64,000 nt of DNA from JAFAFN01 sp963707555. GTDB lineage: Bacteria; Actinomycetota; Acidimicrobiia; Acidimicrobiales; Microtrichaceae. The translations under genes were made by a program, and so were the position numbers. Positions 17,495-26,878 of this stretch are shown one piece after another. Numbering within the stretch: position 1 is the stretch's first letter; every line of letters starts with the position of its first letter. The notes beneath the pieces are model-generated. The model was given only the letters and a program-made list of their open reading frames with translations. It had not been told where the DNA came from and made no database searches. Location of the stretch: the NCBI GenBank assembly GCA_963707555.1, contig CAVPQM010000021.1, forward strand, positions 248,001-312,000. The letters run 5' to 3'.

Positions 17495-19110
17495 CGTCGC
17501 CCTCCTCGCGTCGTCGCAGCTCGCACTGCGTCGTCCCGCGACGGCACTTCTCCACGCATGGCTTGTCCCATCGACTCGTGCAGCTCCGCTCGGTAGCGGA
17601 CCCACGTGAACACGATCGCCGAGAGCGCCAGGGACGCGCCCGCGACCGCCATGGCGACCGGCTCCACCGCTCCACCGTCGCGGATGACCCGCTGTGCGGC
17701 GAGCACCGGAAGGGTCCCGATCACCGCGACGAGCGGAGGCCAGAGCGTGCGCACGACCACCCGTGGCCCGGCGACCTCGGGCGGCATCATCGCCTCGCCG
17801 GACTGGTCGAGCGTCGCCTCGGACACCACGCTGATCGAGGCGCCCGCGACCGCAGCGACGCTCGCGCTGACCAGGGTGATCGCGCCGACGGTGAGGACCT
17901 CGACCGCCGGACCGACCACCCAGGCGACCGCCAGTGCGACACCGCCCGAGACAAGGAGCACCAGCACCGGTGCGACCAGGTGACGCACCAGGATCATGCC
18001 CTGGGCGACGGGGTAGGAGCGGAGCACGGTCGGATGGTCGATCTCCTGTGCGAGCGGCTCGATCGCGTCGAGCGCGGCGACGTAGAGGGCGATGCCGGCC
18101 ACCAGCACCAGCGGCGTGGTCCCGTCCCACACGCCGCGCAACGCGAGCGCTGCGCCGATGCAGAGCACCAGGACACGCACGATCCGGACCGTCGGCCAGC
18201 GCAGCAGGCTGTGCAGGTCACGAGCGACGACCGGGAAGCGGCGGACGAAGCGGGGCAGGCGCCGGATGCGGGGGCGGTTCCGAGGCCGCTCCGCGGCGAG
18301 CTGGCGCCGCAGCAGGAGCACGGAGCGCAGGTCCTGCTGGGTGACCGCGAAGCGCAGCTGGCCCACCAGCTGGGTCCGGCGGCGGGCGGCCTCGATCGAC
18401 AGTCCGCCGATCACCACGGCGCCCACGACGACGAGGACGACGCCCAGGACCGTGCCGACCGTGGCGACCGGCGTCAGGTCGAGCGGCCAGAGCAGCATCG
18501 ACCCCACGAACGACAGCGGTGCACCGGGCACGACGTCCACCACGTCGAGCAGCGACCACAGCCAGAGCCCGGCGAGCACCAGATCGAGGATCGGTCGACG
18601 GACCCGGCGTGACGCGGTCACCAGACCGGTACCGAGGGTCAGCGTGGCGCAGGTCAGACCGAACAGGGCACCGCTGAGCAACCACGAGGACGAGGATCCG
18701 GGCAGCCGTTGGGCGCAGAGGGCGCCGACGAGCGCGCCGAGCAGCGCGGCACCCGCGGCGCCGTAACCGACCATGCCGCCGACCGGGCGGCGCAGGACCG
18801 CGGATCGGTCGACCGGAGCGAGCAGCAGGTGGTGGACGTCCGCACCCTCGAGCGCGATCGGACCGCTGCGCAGCCCCGAGCGCAGGCCGAGCACCATCAG
18901 CGACGCGACGAACAACCCCACCCAGGCGGACCCGTCCGTGGTGACGGTCGCGACCGACCCCGCGGAGAGCTCCTGATCGCCCACGAAGCCGGAGGCGAAG
19001 ATCACGAGCACCAGCGACGCGAGCGCCGTGGTGTACACCCGGTAGGCCAGGTCTCCCCAGACGACGTCGCCGAGTCGTCGCCGTCGTCGCCTGCCCCGCA
19101 GCGCGCTCAT
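17491..19110 (-). CDS. ABC-2-like exporter permease
   Basis: About 539 residues with roughly a dozen hydrophobic spans (YRVYTTALASLVLVIFASGF, LVLAGLWLWSLLDVVDVV, VRHLVAPVLVLLVSGGVALA and others) and a long cytoplasmic stretch rich in Arg and Gln near residue 240. No sequence signature of a named family is evident; the adjacent ATPase defines it as the membrane half of an ABC exporter. ATG 19110 (MSALRGRRRRRRLGDVVW) follows GAGG; a GTG at 19155 is a weaker alternative. It runs divergently from the P450 gene. Confidence 0.75.
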   Translation of the reverse strand: MSALRGRRRRRRLGDVVWGDLAYRVYTTALASLVLVIFASGFVGDQELSAGSVATVTTDGSAWVGLFVASLMVLGLRSGLRSGPIALEGADVHHLLLAPVDRSAVLRRPVGGMVGYGAAGAALLGALVGALCAQRLPGSSSSWLLSGALFGLTCATLTLGTGLVTASRRVRRPILDLVLAGLWLWSLLDVVDVVPGAPLSFVGSMLLWPLDLTPVATVGTVLGVVLVVVGAVVIGGLSIEAARRRTQLVGQLRFAVTQQDLRSVLLLRRQLAAERPRNRPRIRRLPRFVRRFPVVARDLHSLLRWPTVRIVRVLVLCIGAALALRGVWDGTTPLVLVAGIALYVAALDAIEPLAQEIDHPTVLRSYPVAQGMILVRHLVAPVLVLLVSGGVALAVAWVVGPAVEVLTVGAITLVSASVAAVAGASISVVSEATLDQSGEAMMPPEVAGPRVVVRTLWPPLVAVIGTLPVLAAQRVIRDGGAVEPVAMAVAGASLALSAIVFTWVRYRAELHESMGQAMRGEVPSRDDAVRAATTRGGRR

Positions 19111-19261
19111 CGCCTCGAACGAGACCGCCGGATCGGGGGTGTCACACGCCGTCACCGCGCCCGTGGTGCGGGACGGTCGTACCACGTCGGAAGGGTCGTT
19201 CTCGGCCAGGCGACGATCGTACCGCCGCATGATCGACGCGACGCCAACCGGCCTAGGCTGG

Positions 19262-19278
19262 CCTGAACGAGCTTCAGG
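19262..19278. promoter_or_regulatory. palindrome in the P450 promoter region
   Basis: CCTGAA-CGAGC-TTCAGG is a perfect 6-bp inverted repeat with a 5-bp centre, 18 bp before the P450 start. It could be an operator. Too short to judge as a terminator, and no gene ends here. Confidence 0.35.
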
Positions 19279-19296
19279 AGTTCGAACGGAGACAGG

Positions 19297-20619
19297 ATGA
19301 GCGACACGCAGACGGGAGCGCCGCAGCGCTGCCCCGTCACCGATTGGCAGACCGACTTCGACCACACCGACCCTGCGTACGCGGCTGCGGCGCCGGCGAT
19401 CTGGGAGGAGCTGCGCACCGACTGCCCGGTGGCCCGCTCGGAGCGCTTCGGCGGGGTCTGGCTGCCGACCCGCCACTCCGACGTCGCGTCGATCGCGCAC
19501 GACACCGAGCACTTCAGCTCGCGCGGGGTCATCGTCTCGGTGTTCGAGCCCGACCAGAACGCACCGGTTGGCTATGCGCCGCCGATCACCTCCGACCCGC
19601 CGTTCCACGAGATCGCACGCCGTCTGCTGCTGCCGGCGTTCTCGCCGAAGGCGATCCGACCGCTGGAGCCAGCGACTCGCCAGCTCTGTCGCGAGCTGCT
19701 CGACGACATGCTCGCCGGCGTCGAGGGCGACGGCGGGGGCGCCGTCGTCGATGCCGCGACCCAGTACGCCCAGCACATCCCGGTCCGTGTGATCGCGCAC
19801 ATGCTCGGCGTGCCGCCCGAGGACGGCGACCGCTTCCGTACCTTCATCCACCGCATCATGGAGACCGGCGGGCAGAACGAGCCCGTCGACCCGGGCGACA
19901 CACTGAGCGCCTACCTGCTCGAGTCGATCGAGCAGCACCGTGCCGAGCCCCGAGACGACCTGATCGGGTTCCTGCTCGACGCCGACATCGACGGGCAGCC
20001 CCTCGACGACCAGCACATCGTCGGCACCGTCGCACTGCTGCTCATCGCTGGGATCGACACCACCTGGTCGGCGATCGGAGCGAGCCTGTGGCACCTGGCC
20101 CAACACCCCGACGACCGCCGACGACTGCTCGAGGACCCCTCGTCGATCCCGATGGCGATCGAGGAGCTGCTGCGCGCCTACGCGCCGGTGACCATGGCCC
20201 GCAAGGTCGCCAAGGACGTCGAGGTCGGCGGTCGCACCATGCGTGAGAACGACTGGGTGCTGCTGCCGTTCCCCTCGGCCAACCGGGACCCCGAGTTCTT
20301 CGACCGCGCCGACGAGGTCCTGCTCGATCGGGAGAAGAACCGGCACGCCGCGTTCGGTCTCGGCATCCACCGGTGCCTCGGATCGAACCTGGCCCGCATG
20401 GAGCTCACCGTCGCCGTCGAGGAGTTCCTGCGGCGCATCCCGGAGTTCGAGCTCGACGATCCCGACGCCGTGCGGTGGTCGGCGGGGCAGGTCCGCGGTC
20501 CGCGGGCGCTGCCGGTGCGGCTGCTGCGGGTCGAGGACGCACCCGAGGCACTTGCCGGTGCGCCGGCCTTCTCGCGTACCGACCAGGGTGACGTCGACGC
20601 CGTCGGGGGTGCCGCGTGA
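19297..20619 (+). CDS. cytochrome P450
   Basis: 440 residues from ATG 19297 (AACGGAGACAGG upstream). All class-I bacterial P450 motifs are visible: I-helix LLLIAGIDTTWSAIG (about residue 246), the K-helix IEELLRAYAP, and the heme loop FGLGIHRCLGSNLAR with axial Cys360. Soluble, no membrane anchor. It overlaps the next gene, a ferredoxin, by four bases, so it has a dedicated electron donor; the ferredoxin reductase must be elsewhere. Likely substrates (terpenes, steroids, fatty acids) cannot be told from sequence. Confidence 0.93.
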   Translation: MSDTQTGAPQRCPVTDWQTDFDHTDPAYAAAAPAIWEELRTDCPVARSERFGGVWLPTRHSDVASIAHDTEHFSSRGVIVSVFEPDQNAPVGYAPPITSDPPFHEIARRLLLPAFSPKAIRPLEPATRQLCRELLDDMLAGVEGDGGGAVVDAATQYAQHIPVRVIAHMLGVPPEDGDRFRTFIHRIMETGGQNEPVDPGDTLSAYLLESIEQHRAEPRDDLIGFLLDADIDGQPLDDQHIVGTVALLLIAGIDTTWSAIGASLWHLAQHPDDRRRLLEDPSSIPMAIEELLRAYAPVTMARKVAKDVEVGGRTMRENDWVLLPFPSANRDPEFFDRADEVLLDREKNRHAAFGLGIHRCLGSNLARMELTVAVEEFLRRIPEFELDDPDAVRWSAGQVRGPRALPVRLLRVEDAPEALAGAPAFSRTDQGDVDAVGGAA

Positions 20620-20813
20620 GGATCCACTTCGAGCGTGACCTGTGCCAGGGGCACAACCGCTGCTACCTGCTGGCGCCCGAGCTCTTCGACGTCGACGACG
20701 ACGGCTACGCGGTGCTGCGGATCGAGGGCGAGGTGCCCGCGGAGCTGCAGCGCAAGGCGCAGCTGAGCGTCGACAACTGCCCCGAGTACGCGATCACGCT
20801 GGTCGACGACTGA
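20616..20813 (+). CDS. P450-associated ferredoxin, CxxHxxC type
   Basis: 65 residues from GTG 20616. Cluster ligands are Cys10, Cys16 and Cys55 in CQGHNRC and NCPEYAI, with His13 where a fourth Cys would lie in a 4Fe-4S ferredoxin. This is the pattern of small actinobacterial ferredoxins that serve P450s, with a [3Fe-4S] or His-ligated [4Fe-4S] cluster. Translational coupling to the P450 supports the pairing. Its 3' end overlaps the convergent gene by 20 bp. Confidence 0.9.
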   Translation: MRIHFERDLCQGHNRCYLLAPELFDVDDDGYAVLRIEGEVPAELQRKAQLSVDNCPEYAITLVDD

Positions 20814-21747
20814 CCGGCTCACCCACGTCGTCGCCCGTGGCCGGGCCAGCGGTGGAGCCCGCCGCGGGCCCGAGCGTCGAGGTCCACAGCGGCATGGTCG
20901 CGGTCCCCGGGTCGAAGTAGCGCAACCACGAGCTGAGCAGCACCGGATCGGTGAAGTCGTTCGGGTGGTGGCGCGGCAGCGCCGAGGACACCACATCGCC
21001 GAGCACCTCGAAGGCCAGTCCGATCGACCACTTCGTCAGTCGGAACCAGGTCACCGGCAGCCATGCCCGGCGGTCGCGGACCGCCATGACCGTCGTCGAG
21101 GCGATGGTGAACCCGGCCAGGAGCAGGGCGGACCACAGCGCGACGATCAGGTAGCGGATCCTCGACCCGCCGATCGCCCGGTACACGTCGAACGCGACGG
21201 TCTTGTGCTCGACCTCCTCGGCGAGGTGCCACAGGAAGAGCGTTGCGACCACGTCGTCGGCGCCGTCGAAGAGGACCCGGAAGTGCGACTCGGTCCAGCG
21301 GGCGATCGCGAAGGCGATGGTCTCGGAGCCTGCGGCGAACGCCAGGCTGAACCGGGTCGACCGCGTGCGTGACATCCAGCCGTAGACCGACCGGGCGAGG
21401 CGTTCGATGCGCTGCAGGGCCCGGCTGTCGCGGGTGACGGCGTCGTTGAAGCGTCGGTGCTGACGTTGGTGCTGCAGCTCCTGTCGGCAGAAGTCCTCCG
21501 CAGCGCCGCGCAGCGGCTCCGGCAGCTCGTCGGACACCGCGGACACCGAGCGGACGACGTACGGCTCGACGAACGGCATGAGCAGCGAGACGGAGTTCGC
21601 CGCCATCGCGCACTCCGGGTACCTGGGGTTCCAACGGGGTTCGAGGTCGTCGTCGAAGGCGAACGCCACCCGGCGCACCGTCAGGTTCGTCGGTGCATCG
21701 GTCGTCGTCCGGTCCCCGGTTCGCTCCAGCGCAGGTCGTCGGGCCAC
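20794..21747 (-). CDS. predicted metal-dependent hydrolase (PF10118-like)
   Basis: About 317 residues. The core reads FVEPYVVRSVSAVSDELPEP, FCRQELQHQRQHRRFND and FLWHLAEEVEHKTVAFDVYR, a set of helical Glu/His motifs (ExxxH, EExEHK) shared with the PF10118 family of putative metal-dependent hydrolases, which resemble ferritin-like di-metal proteins. A hydrophobic stretch (YLIVALWSALLLAGFTIAST) follows. Activity unproven. The start GTG at 21747, directly after GGGAGAGG, is the best guess; a later GTG in NLTVRRVAF is possible. Confidence 0.7.
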   Translation of the reverse strand: MARRPALERTGDRTTTDAPTNLTVRRVAFAFDDDLEPRWNPRYPECAMAANSVSLLMPFVEPYVVRSVSAVSDELPEPLRGAAEDFCRQELQHQRQHRRFNDAVTRDSRALQRIERLARSVYGWMSRTRSTRFSLAFAAGSETIAFAIARWTESHFRVLFDGADDVVATLFLWHLAEEVEHKTVAFDVYRAIGGSRIRYLIVALWSALLLAGFTIASTTVMAVRDRRAWLPVTWFRLTKWSIGLAFEVLGDVVSSALPRHHPNDFTDPVLLSSWLRYFDPGTATMPLWTSTLGPAAGSTAGPATGDDVGEPVSRRPA

Positions 21748-21853
21748 CCTCTCCCATCGGCCGGCCGGCCCCGGTACATGAGGTGCCCGCCGGACGATCG
21801 ACCCGGCGTTCACCTCCGGGAGCACCGCGGGATCTCTGCGCACGGATATCGTC

Positions 21854-22834
21854 GTGGTCGTGCGCACCGACAGCTCCTCACCGGCCACCCGGGTCCACAC
21901 CGTCGTGGTGCACGGCCACCGGCGCGCCTACCGGACGGCGGGATCCGGCCCGGTGCTGTTGCTGATCCACGGCATCGGCGACAGCTCCGAGACCTGGCTC
22001 CCCGTGATGGAACGACTCGCGGCACGTCACACCGTGATCGCCCCCGACCTGCTCGGCCACGGCGACTCCGCCAAGCCGAGGGCCGACTACTCCGTGGCGG
22101 CCTACGCCAACGGCATGCGGGACCTGCTCGACGTGCTCGACATCGACCGCGCCACGGTCGTCGGCCACTCCCTGGGCGGCGGAGTAGCGGCGCAGTTCGC
22201 CTACCAGTACCCGGAGCGCTGCGACCGGTTGGTGCTCATGGCGACCGGGGGAGTGGGTCACGAGGTGAACCCGGTGCTGCGCCTGGGCAGCCTTCCATGC
22301 TCCGAAGTCGCACTGCTGCCGTTGCAGCTGCCACCGGTGCGACTGCTCGGCCGGGTGCTCATCCGGTCCCTGCAGGCCGTCGGCGCCGACATCGCCCGCG
22401 ACGCGGACGAGCTGATCCGACTGGCCGAGACCTTGACCGACGGCGAGTCCCGCGCCGCGTTCTCCCGCACCCTGCGCTCCGTCGTCGACTGGCGGGGGCA
22501 GGTCGTGACGATGCGCGACCGCGCCTATCTGACCAGCCACGTGCCGATCCTGCTGATCTGGGGCTCGCGTGACGCCGTGATCCCCGTCGAGCACGCGGCG
22601 CTCGCCGCCGAGGCGCTGCCCCACGCACGTGTCGAGATCTTCGACGACGCCGGCCACTGCCCGCACCACAGCGATCCCGCTCGCTTCACCGAGTTGATCG
22701 TCGACTTCGTCGAATCGACGGATCCGGCCGCGCACGACCCCCGGGTGCGTCGCGAGCTGCTGCGCGCCGGCGGCGACGGCGCCGCTGCGAGCGACGACCT
22801 GCTCGACGGGCCGCCGGTCGCGCTCGCCGGCTGA
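21854..22834 (+). CDS. alpha/beta-hydrolase fold protein
   Basis: 326 residues from GTG 21854 (GTG 21860 also possible). Classic fold order: oxyanion loop LLIHGIGDSSETW, DLLGHGDSAKP, nucleophile elbow VGHSLGGGVAAQF (Ser106), acid in WGSRDAVIP, and catalytic His in DDAGHCPHHSDP. This matches the family of esterases, C-C hydrolases and haloperoxidase-like enzymes. Substrate not predictable. Divergent from the PF10118-like gene. Confidence 0.87.
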   Translation: MVVRTDSSSPATRVHTVVVHGHRRAYRTAGSGPVLLLIHGIGDSSETWLPVMERLAARHTVIAPDLLGHGDSAKPRADYSVAAYANGMRDLLDVLDIDRATVVGHSLGGGVAAQFAYQYPERCDRLVLMATGGVGHEVNPVLRLGSLPCSEVALLPLQLPPVRLLGRVLIRSLQAVGADIARDADELIRLAETLTDGESRAAFSRTLRSVVDWRGQVVTMRDRAYLTSHVPILLIWGSRDAVIPVEHAALAAEALPHARVEIFDDAGHCPHHSDPARFTELIVDFVESTDPAAHDPRVRRELLRAGGDGAAASDDLLDGPPVALAG

Positions 22835-22945
22835 CCTCGCCCGGGTCGGGAGGATCCGGTCCAGGGATCGGGTCCGGGACGGCGCAGTGCCCGTGGCTAG
22901 GGTGGACTGGTCCGACCGGGGGGTCGGCGCCCGGGAGGCACCAGC

Positions 22946-23542
22946 ATGTCCGAGACCCAGCCGTCCGCCAGCGACCCGTCCGGCAACCAGCCATCCGCCA
23001 GCCAGCCGTTCGAGTTCGGCGGCATCAACCACCTCGCACTCGTGTGCAGCGACATGCAGCGCACGGTCGACTTCTACTCCGGTGTCCTCGGCATGCCGTT
23101 GGTGAAGACCATCGAACTGCCCGCCGGCATGGGTCAGCACTTCTTCTTCGACTGCGGCGGCGGCGACTGCCTGGCGTTCTTCTGGTTCCCGAACGCTCCC
23201 GAGGCCGTTCCCGGCATCTCGGCGCCCGCAGCCCGCCCCGACCGGGGTGACCTGACCAGCGCGATCGGCTCGATGAACCACGTCGCGTTCGCGGTGCCAC
23301 CGGCGAAGATCGAGCAGTACCGCGACCGCCTGCTCGCCGCCGGCATCGACTGCACCGAGGTGGCGAACCACGACAACAGCGAGTGGGGCATCAGCGCCGA
23401 GGTCACCCCGGACGTCTACGTGCGCTCGATCTACTTCCAGGACCCCGACGGCGTCCTGCTCGAGTTCGCCTGCTGGCTGGGCGACTTCGACGACGGCGAC
23501 GTGTCACACCGACCGGCGACCTCGCTCGACCGGGTGAGCTGA
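22946..23542 (+). CDS. VOC (glyoxalase/dioxygenase) superfamily protein
   Basis: 198 residues from ATG 22946. After a low-complexity N-terminus with repeated QPSAS, it shows the two beta-alpha-beta-beta-beta modules of vicinal-oxygen-chelate proteins: GINHLALVCSDMQRTVDFYS, GLG-like VLGMPLV, then MNHVAFAVPPAKIEQYRDRL and IYFQDPDGVLLEFA. His in INHLA and MNHVA and the Glu in LLEFA are the usual metal ligands. Function within the superfamily (lyase, dioxygenase, resistance) is unknown. Confidence 0.85.
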   Translation: MSETQPSASDPSGNQPSASQPFEFGGINHLALVCSDMQRTVDFYSGVLGMPLVKTIELPAGMGQHFFFDCGGGDCLAFFWFPNAPEAVPGISAPAARPDRGDLTSAIGSMNHVAFAVPPAKIEQYRDRLLAAGIDCTEVANHDNSEWGISAEVTPDVYVRSIYFQDPDGVLLEFACWLGDFDDGDVSHRPATSLDRVS

Positions 23543-23622
23543 GGTCCCTGCCGACGCACCGCGTCACCCACTGGCAACACGGCGTTGACCCGCGGGCACC
23601 ACGGCCACGCGAAGATCCTGGG

Positions 23623-26367
23623 GTGGACGGACCCGGCGAAGCTCAGGACCGGTTGCTGCGCGACGACATCAGACGTCTCGGCGCCCAGCTCGGCGACACC
23701 CTGCGCCGCCAGGAGGGCGAGGAGTTCTTCGCGCTCGTGGAGGACGTTCGGGCTGCGGCGAAACGGGTCCGCGCCGGCGAGGGCGGCTCGGACGAGCTCG
23801 TCGAGCTGATCTCGCCGCTCGACCCGCCGACGGCGATCAAGCTGGTCCGTGCCTTCTCGTCCTACTTCCACCTCGCGAACCTGGCCGAGCAGGTGCAGCG
23901 CGTCCCCTTCGGCGCCGACCTGGACGCCGACTGGTCGAGGTACCTGCCCCGGAGTCGCTTCGGCGAGCAGGTCGACGACGACGCCGCTCGGGCGCTCCTG
24001 GGCGAGCTCGACGTCCGACCGGTGTTCACCGCCCACCCGACCGAGTCGACCCGCCGTTCGGTGCGCCACAAGCGTCGCCAGATCGCGGAGCTGCTCGACG
24101 AACGTTCCGATCCCCGGTCGGGGCCCGGGGCACGGGCGCGCGTCGACCGTCACGTGACCGAGGTCGTCGACCTGCTCTGGCAGACCGACGAACTGCGCCT
24201 GCGCAGGCCGACACCGCTCGATGAGGCGCTGGTGGTGCTCGACCTGCTCGACGAGCTCCGGACGACCGTGGTGCCCCGTCTGCTCGAGGACCTCGCCGTC
24301 GGCGTGGCCGAGGCCCTCGGACTCGCCGGACCGGCACCGGTCGTCCCGCCCGTCGCACGCCCGCTGCGCTTCGGGACCTGGGTGGGTGGCGACCGTGACG
24401 GCAACCCGTTCGTCACCCCTGCGGTCACCGAGCAGGTGCTCGAGCTGCAGCGCCGCCGCGGTCTCGACCACGTGCGCCGGGGTCTCGAGCGGCTCGCCGT
24501 CGAGCTCTCGGTCTCGGCACGCATCGTCGGACGCTCGCCGGCCCTCGAAGCGCTCTGCGAGCGCTACGGCGAGTGGTTCCCGGAGCTGCGTGAACGGCGT
24601 GCAGCGGCGCTGGACGAGGAGGTCCATCGTCTGGCGTTGACCTATCTGCACGAGCGGGTGGTGCGCGCCGTCGAGGATCCGTCCTCGGAGCAGTCGTACC
24701 GACGACCGGCGGAGCTGATCGACGACCTGTCGACGATCCGGGCGTCGCTGTGCGAGCACGGTGGCGAGCGGATCGCCTCCGGACCGCTCGATCGTGTGCT
24801 GCGGGACATCGTGACGTTCGGCTTCACGATGGCGACACTCGACGTGCGCGAGGACGCCCGTCGACTGCACGCGCTCGTCGGGGTGCTCTACGACCGGATC
24901 GACGTTCCGGGTCGTCCGTACGCCTCGTTGTCACGTGCCGAGCGGCTGCGGTTCCTCGACCACGAGCTCGCCGCGGGTCGACCGGTGTCGACCGTCGGTC
25001 TCGAGCTCGGTGAGGTCGACGAACGGACCCACGGCGTGTTCCGGGTGATCCGCCGGGCGATCGAACGGGACGGGAACGACGCGATCGAGAGCTACATCGT
25101 GTCGATGACCGACGACGCGGATGACGTGCTCGCCGCCGCGGTGCTCGCGTCGGACGCAGGTCTGGTCGACCTGCACGGCGACGTCGCGTCGATCGGCTTC
25201 GTGCCGCTGCTCGAGACCGTGTCGTCGCTGCGGCGGGCCGGCACCGTCCTCGACCGGCTCCTGTCGGTCGAGCCCTACCGGCGGCTGGTCGCGCTGCGCG
25301 GCGACGTCCAGGAGGTCATGCTCGGCTACTCCGACTCCAACAAGGTGGGTGGGGCGACGACCTCCCGATGGGAGATCCACCGTGCCATGCGGGCGCTGCG
25401 TGACGTGGCGCTGCGCCACGGCGTCCGGCTGCGTCTGTTCCACGGTCGGGGCGGGACCGCCGGCCGCGGTGGTGGGCCGACCCAGGAGGCGATCCTGGCG
25501 GAACCGTTCGGTGTGCTGCAGGGCGCGATCAAGATCACCGAGCAGGGCGAGGTGATCTCCGACAAGTACGGCACGACGCGCCTGGCGGACGACAACCTGC
25601 GCCGGACCATCGGAGCGGTCATCGCCGCCAGCCTGTTCCACACCGAGTCGGCCGTCCCCGCCGAGCGGCTGCGCGGGTGGGATGCCGTCATGTCGACGGT
25701 GTCGGAGACGTCGCTGCAGCGCTACCGAGCGCTCGTCGAGCATCCCTCGCTCGTCGCGTACTTCCTCGCGTCCACGCCGGTCGAGGAGCTCGGCGAGCTC
25801 AACCTGGGCTCGAGACCCGCCCGACGTGGCGCCGGAGCGGGCGGAGAGGGCGACCTCGACGATCTGCGCGCCATCCCGTGGGTGTTCGGCTGGACCCAGA
25901 GCCGTCAGAACGTCCCGGGCTGGTTCGGGCTGGGCACCGGGCTCGCCGCGGTGCGCGCCGCGGGCCACGGCGAGGACCTGGCCGAGATGGCCCAGCACTG
26001 GCCGTTCTTCGCCGATCTGCTGTCGAACGTCGAGATGGTCCTGTACAAGACCGACCTGGCGGTCGCGCAGCACTACGTCGAGCGGCTCGTCCCACCCGAG
26101 CACCGCGCGCCGTTCGGGCTGATCGTCGAGGAGTACGAGCGCACCGTCGCCGAGGTGCTGCGCACCCTGGGCTGCAACGAACTGCTCGAACGCCAACCGT
26201 TGCTCGCCCGCACGCTGACCGTGCGCGAGACCTACCTCGATCCCTTGCACGCCCTCCAGGTCGAGCTGCTCGCACGCCAGCGCCGGGATCCACCCGACCA
26301 GACACGTCGACGTGCGCTGCTGCTCACCGTCAACGGCCTCGCCGCCGGGCTGCGCAACACGGGGTAG
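23623..26367 (+). CDS. ppc: phosphoenolpyruvate carboxylase
   Basis: 914 residues from GTG 23623 (VDGPGEAQDRLLRDDIRRLG). Makes oxaloacetate from PEP and bicarbonate, refilling the TCA cycle. Catalytic His138 in FTAHPTESTRRS, the FGTWVGGDRDGNPFVTP motif, VMLGYSDSNKVGG and the loop FHGRGGTAGRGGGP (His607, Arg609) are all present, ending NGLAAGLRNTG as in other bacterial enzymes. The frame is open far upstream, through the VOC gene, but that part is not conserved. No strong ribosome site precedes the GTG. Confidence 0.93.
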   Translation: MDGPGEAQDRLLRDDIRRLGAQLGDTLRRQEGEEFFALVEDVRAAAKRVRAGEGGSDELVELISPLDPPTAIKLVRAFSSYFHLANLAEQVQRVPFGADLDADWSRYLPRSRFGEQVDDDAARALLGELDVRPVFTAHPTESTRRSVRHKRRQIAELLDERSDPRSGPGARARVDRHVTEVVDLLWQTDELRLRRPTPLDEALVVLDLLDELRTTVVPRLLEDLAVGVAEALGLAGPAPVVPPVARPLRFGTWVGGDRDGNPFVTPAVTEQVLELQRRRGLDHVRRGLERLAVELSVSARIVGRSPALEALCERYGEWFPELRERRAAALDEEVHRLALTYLHERVVRAVEDPSSEQSYRRPAELIDDLSTIRASLCEHGGERIASGPLDRVLRDIVTFGFTMATLDVREDARRLHALVGVLYDRIDVPGRPYASLSRAERLRFLDHELAAGRPVSTVGLELGEVDERTHGVFRVIRRAIERDGNDAIESYIVSMTDDADDVLAAAVLASDAGLVDLHGDVASIGFVPLLETVSSLRRAGTVLDRLLSVEPYRRLVALRGDVQEVMLGYSDSNKVGGATTSRWEIHRAMRALRDVALRHGVRLRLFHGRGGTAGRGGGPTQEAILAEPFGVLQGAIKITEQGEVISDKYGTTRLADDNLRRTIGAVIAASLFHTESAVPAERLRGWDAVMSTVSETSLQRYRALVEHPSLVAYFLASTPVEELGELNLGSRPARRGAGAGGEGDLDDLRAIPWVFGWTQSRQNVPGWFGLGTGLAAVRAAGHGEDLAEMAQHWPFFADLLSNVEMVLYKTDLAVAQHYVERLVPPEHRAPFGLIVEEYERTVAEVLRTLGCNELLERQPLLARTLTVRETYLDPLHALQVELLARQRRDPPDQTRRRALLLTVNGLAAGLRNTG

Positions 26368-26370
26368 CGC

Positions 26371-26562
26371 TCAGGGACGCATGGACATGCCCTCGGCGGC
26401 GAGTGCGTCGCGGAGGATGCCGAGTGCCCGCGGTCCGAAGCCGTGCAGTTCGAGCAGCTCCTTCTCGCTCCGACCGTCGAGCCGGTCGAGCCGGGTCACG
26501 CCGATCGAGGCGAGCGCTCGTGTCGCGGGAGCACCGATCTCGGGGAGGTCGCTGTCGGACAC
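26371..26562 (-). CDS. small helix-hairpin-helix DNA-binding protein
   Basis: 63 residues from GTG 26562 (VSDSDLPEIGAPATRALASI), with GAGGAG ten bases upstream. Two helix-hairpin-helix-like turns are seen, IGAPATRALASIGVTRL and LHGFGPRALGILRDALAAEG, the form found in small predicted DNA-binding proteins and in RNA polymerase alpha C-terminal-like domains. It is the third gene of an SNF2 operon, seven bases after the previous stop, suggesting a helper role on DNA. It ends three bases from the convergent ppc stop. Confidence 0.7.
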   Translation of the reverse strand: MSDSDLPEIGAPATRALASIGVTRLDRLDGRSEKELLELHGFGPRALGILRDALAAEGMSMRP

Positions 26563-26569
26563 TGCCGGA

Positions 26570-26878
26570 TCACTCCTCTGTGTCGGGGTCGAGCAGATCG
26601 CCGATCGCTGCGAGCGCGATTGCGGTCTTCTGCGCACCGAGGATCACCTGCCCGAGCGTCATGAGGACTTCCTCACGTTGCTGGCCCGGCAGCGGCGGCG
26701 GACCCATCGACCGGAGGAGCGCCGTCGGATCCTTCGACGGCACGATGTCGGGCGGCTCCGGTGGTTCGGGCGCGGACCGCCAGAACTCGGCCGGCGGGGC
26801 GGTGCGGTTCTGCTTGTTGTTGCCGTTGTTGCCACCGCCGCCACGGCGCTGCTTGGACTTGCGACGTGGTGCGTTCAC
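26570..26878 (-). CDS. conserved-looking small protein of unknown function in the SNF2 operon
   Basis: 102 residues from GTG 26878, overlapping the SNF2 stop by four bases. The N-terminus is very basic with a Gly/Asn-rich run (RRKSKQRRGGGGNNGNNKQN), followed by a proline-rich linker (SAPEPPEPPDIVPSKDP) and one predicted helix (EEVLMTLGQVILGAQKTAIA). The basic tail suggests nucleic-acid contact. I do not recognise a family. Confidence 0.7.
   Translation of the reverse strand: MNAPRRKSKQRRGGGGNNGNNKQNRTAPPAEFWRSAPEPPEPPDIVPSKDPTALLRSMGPPPLPGQQREEVLMTLGQVILGAQKTAIALAAIGDLLDPDTEE

Noticed and set aside
19111..20370. Extension of the ABC permease frame back through the P450 gene
   Set aside because: It runs antisense to a P450 with all motifs intact. 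The permease starts at 19110 or at most 19155.
23383..23622. Upstream extension of the PEP carboxylase frame through the VOC gene
   Set aside because: The added residues are arginine- and proline-rich and unlike PEP carboxylase, and the VOC gene in the other frame is clearly real. The GTG at 23623 gives a normal length.
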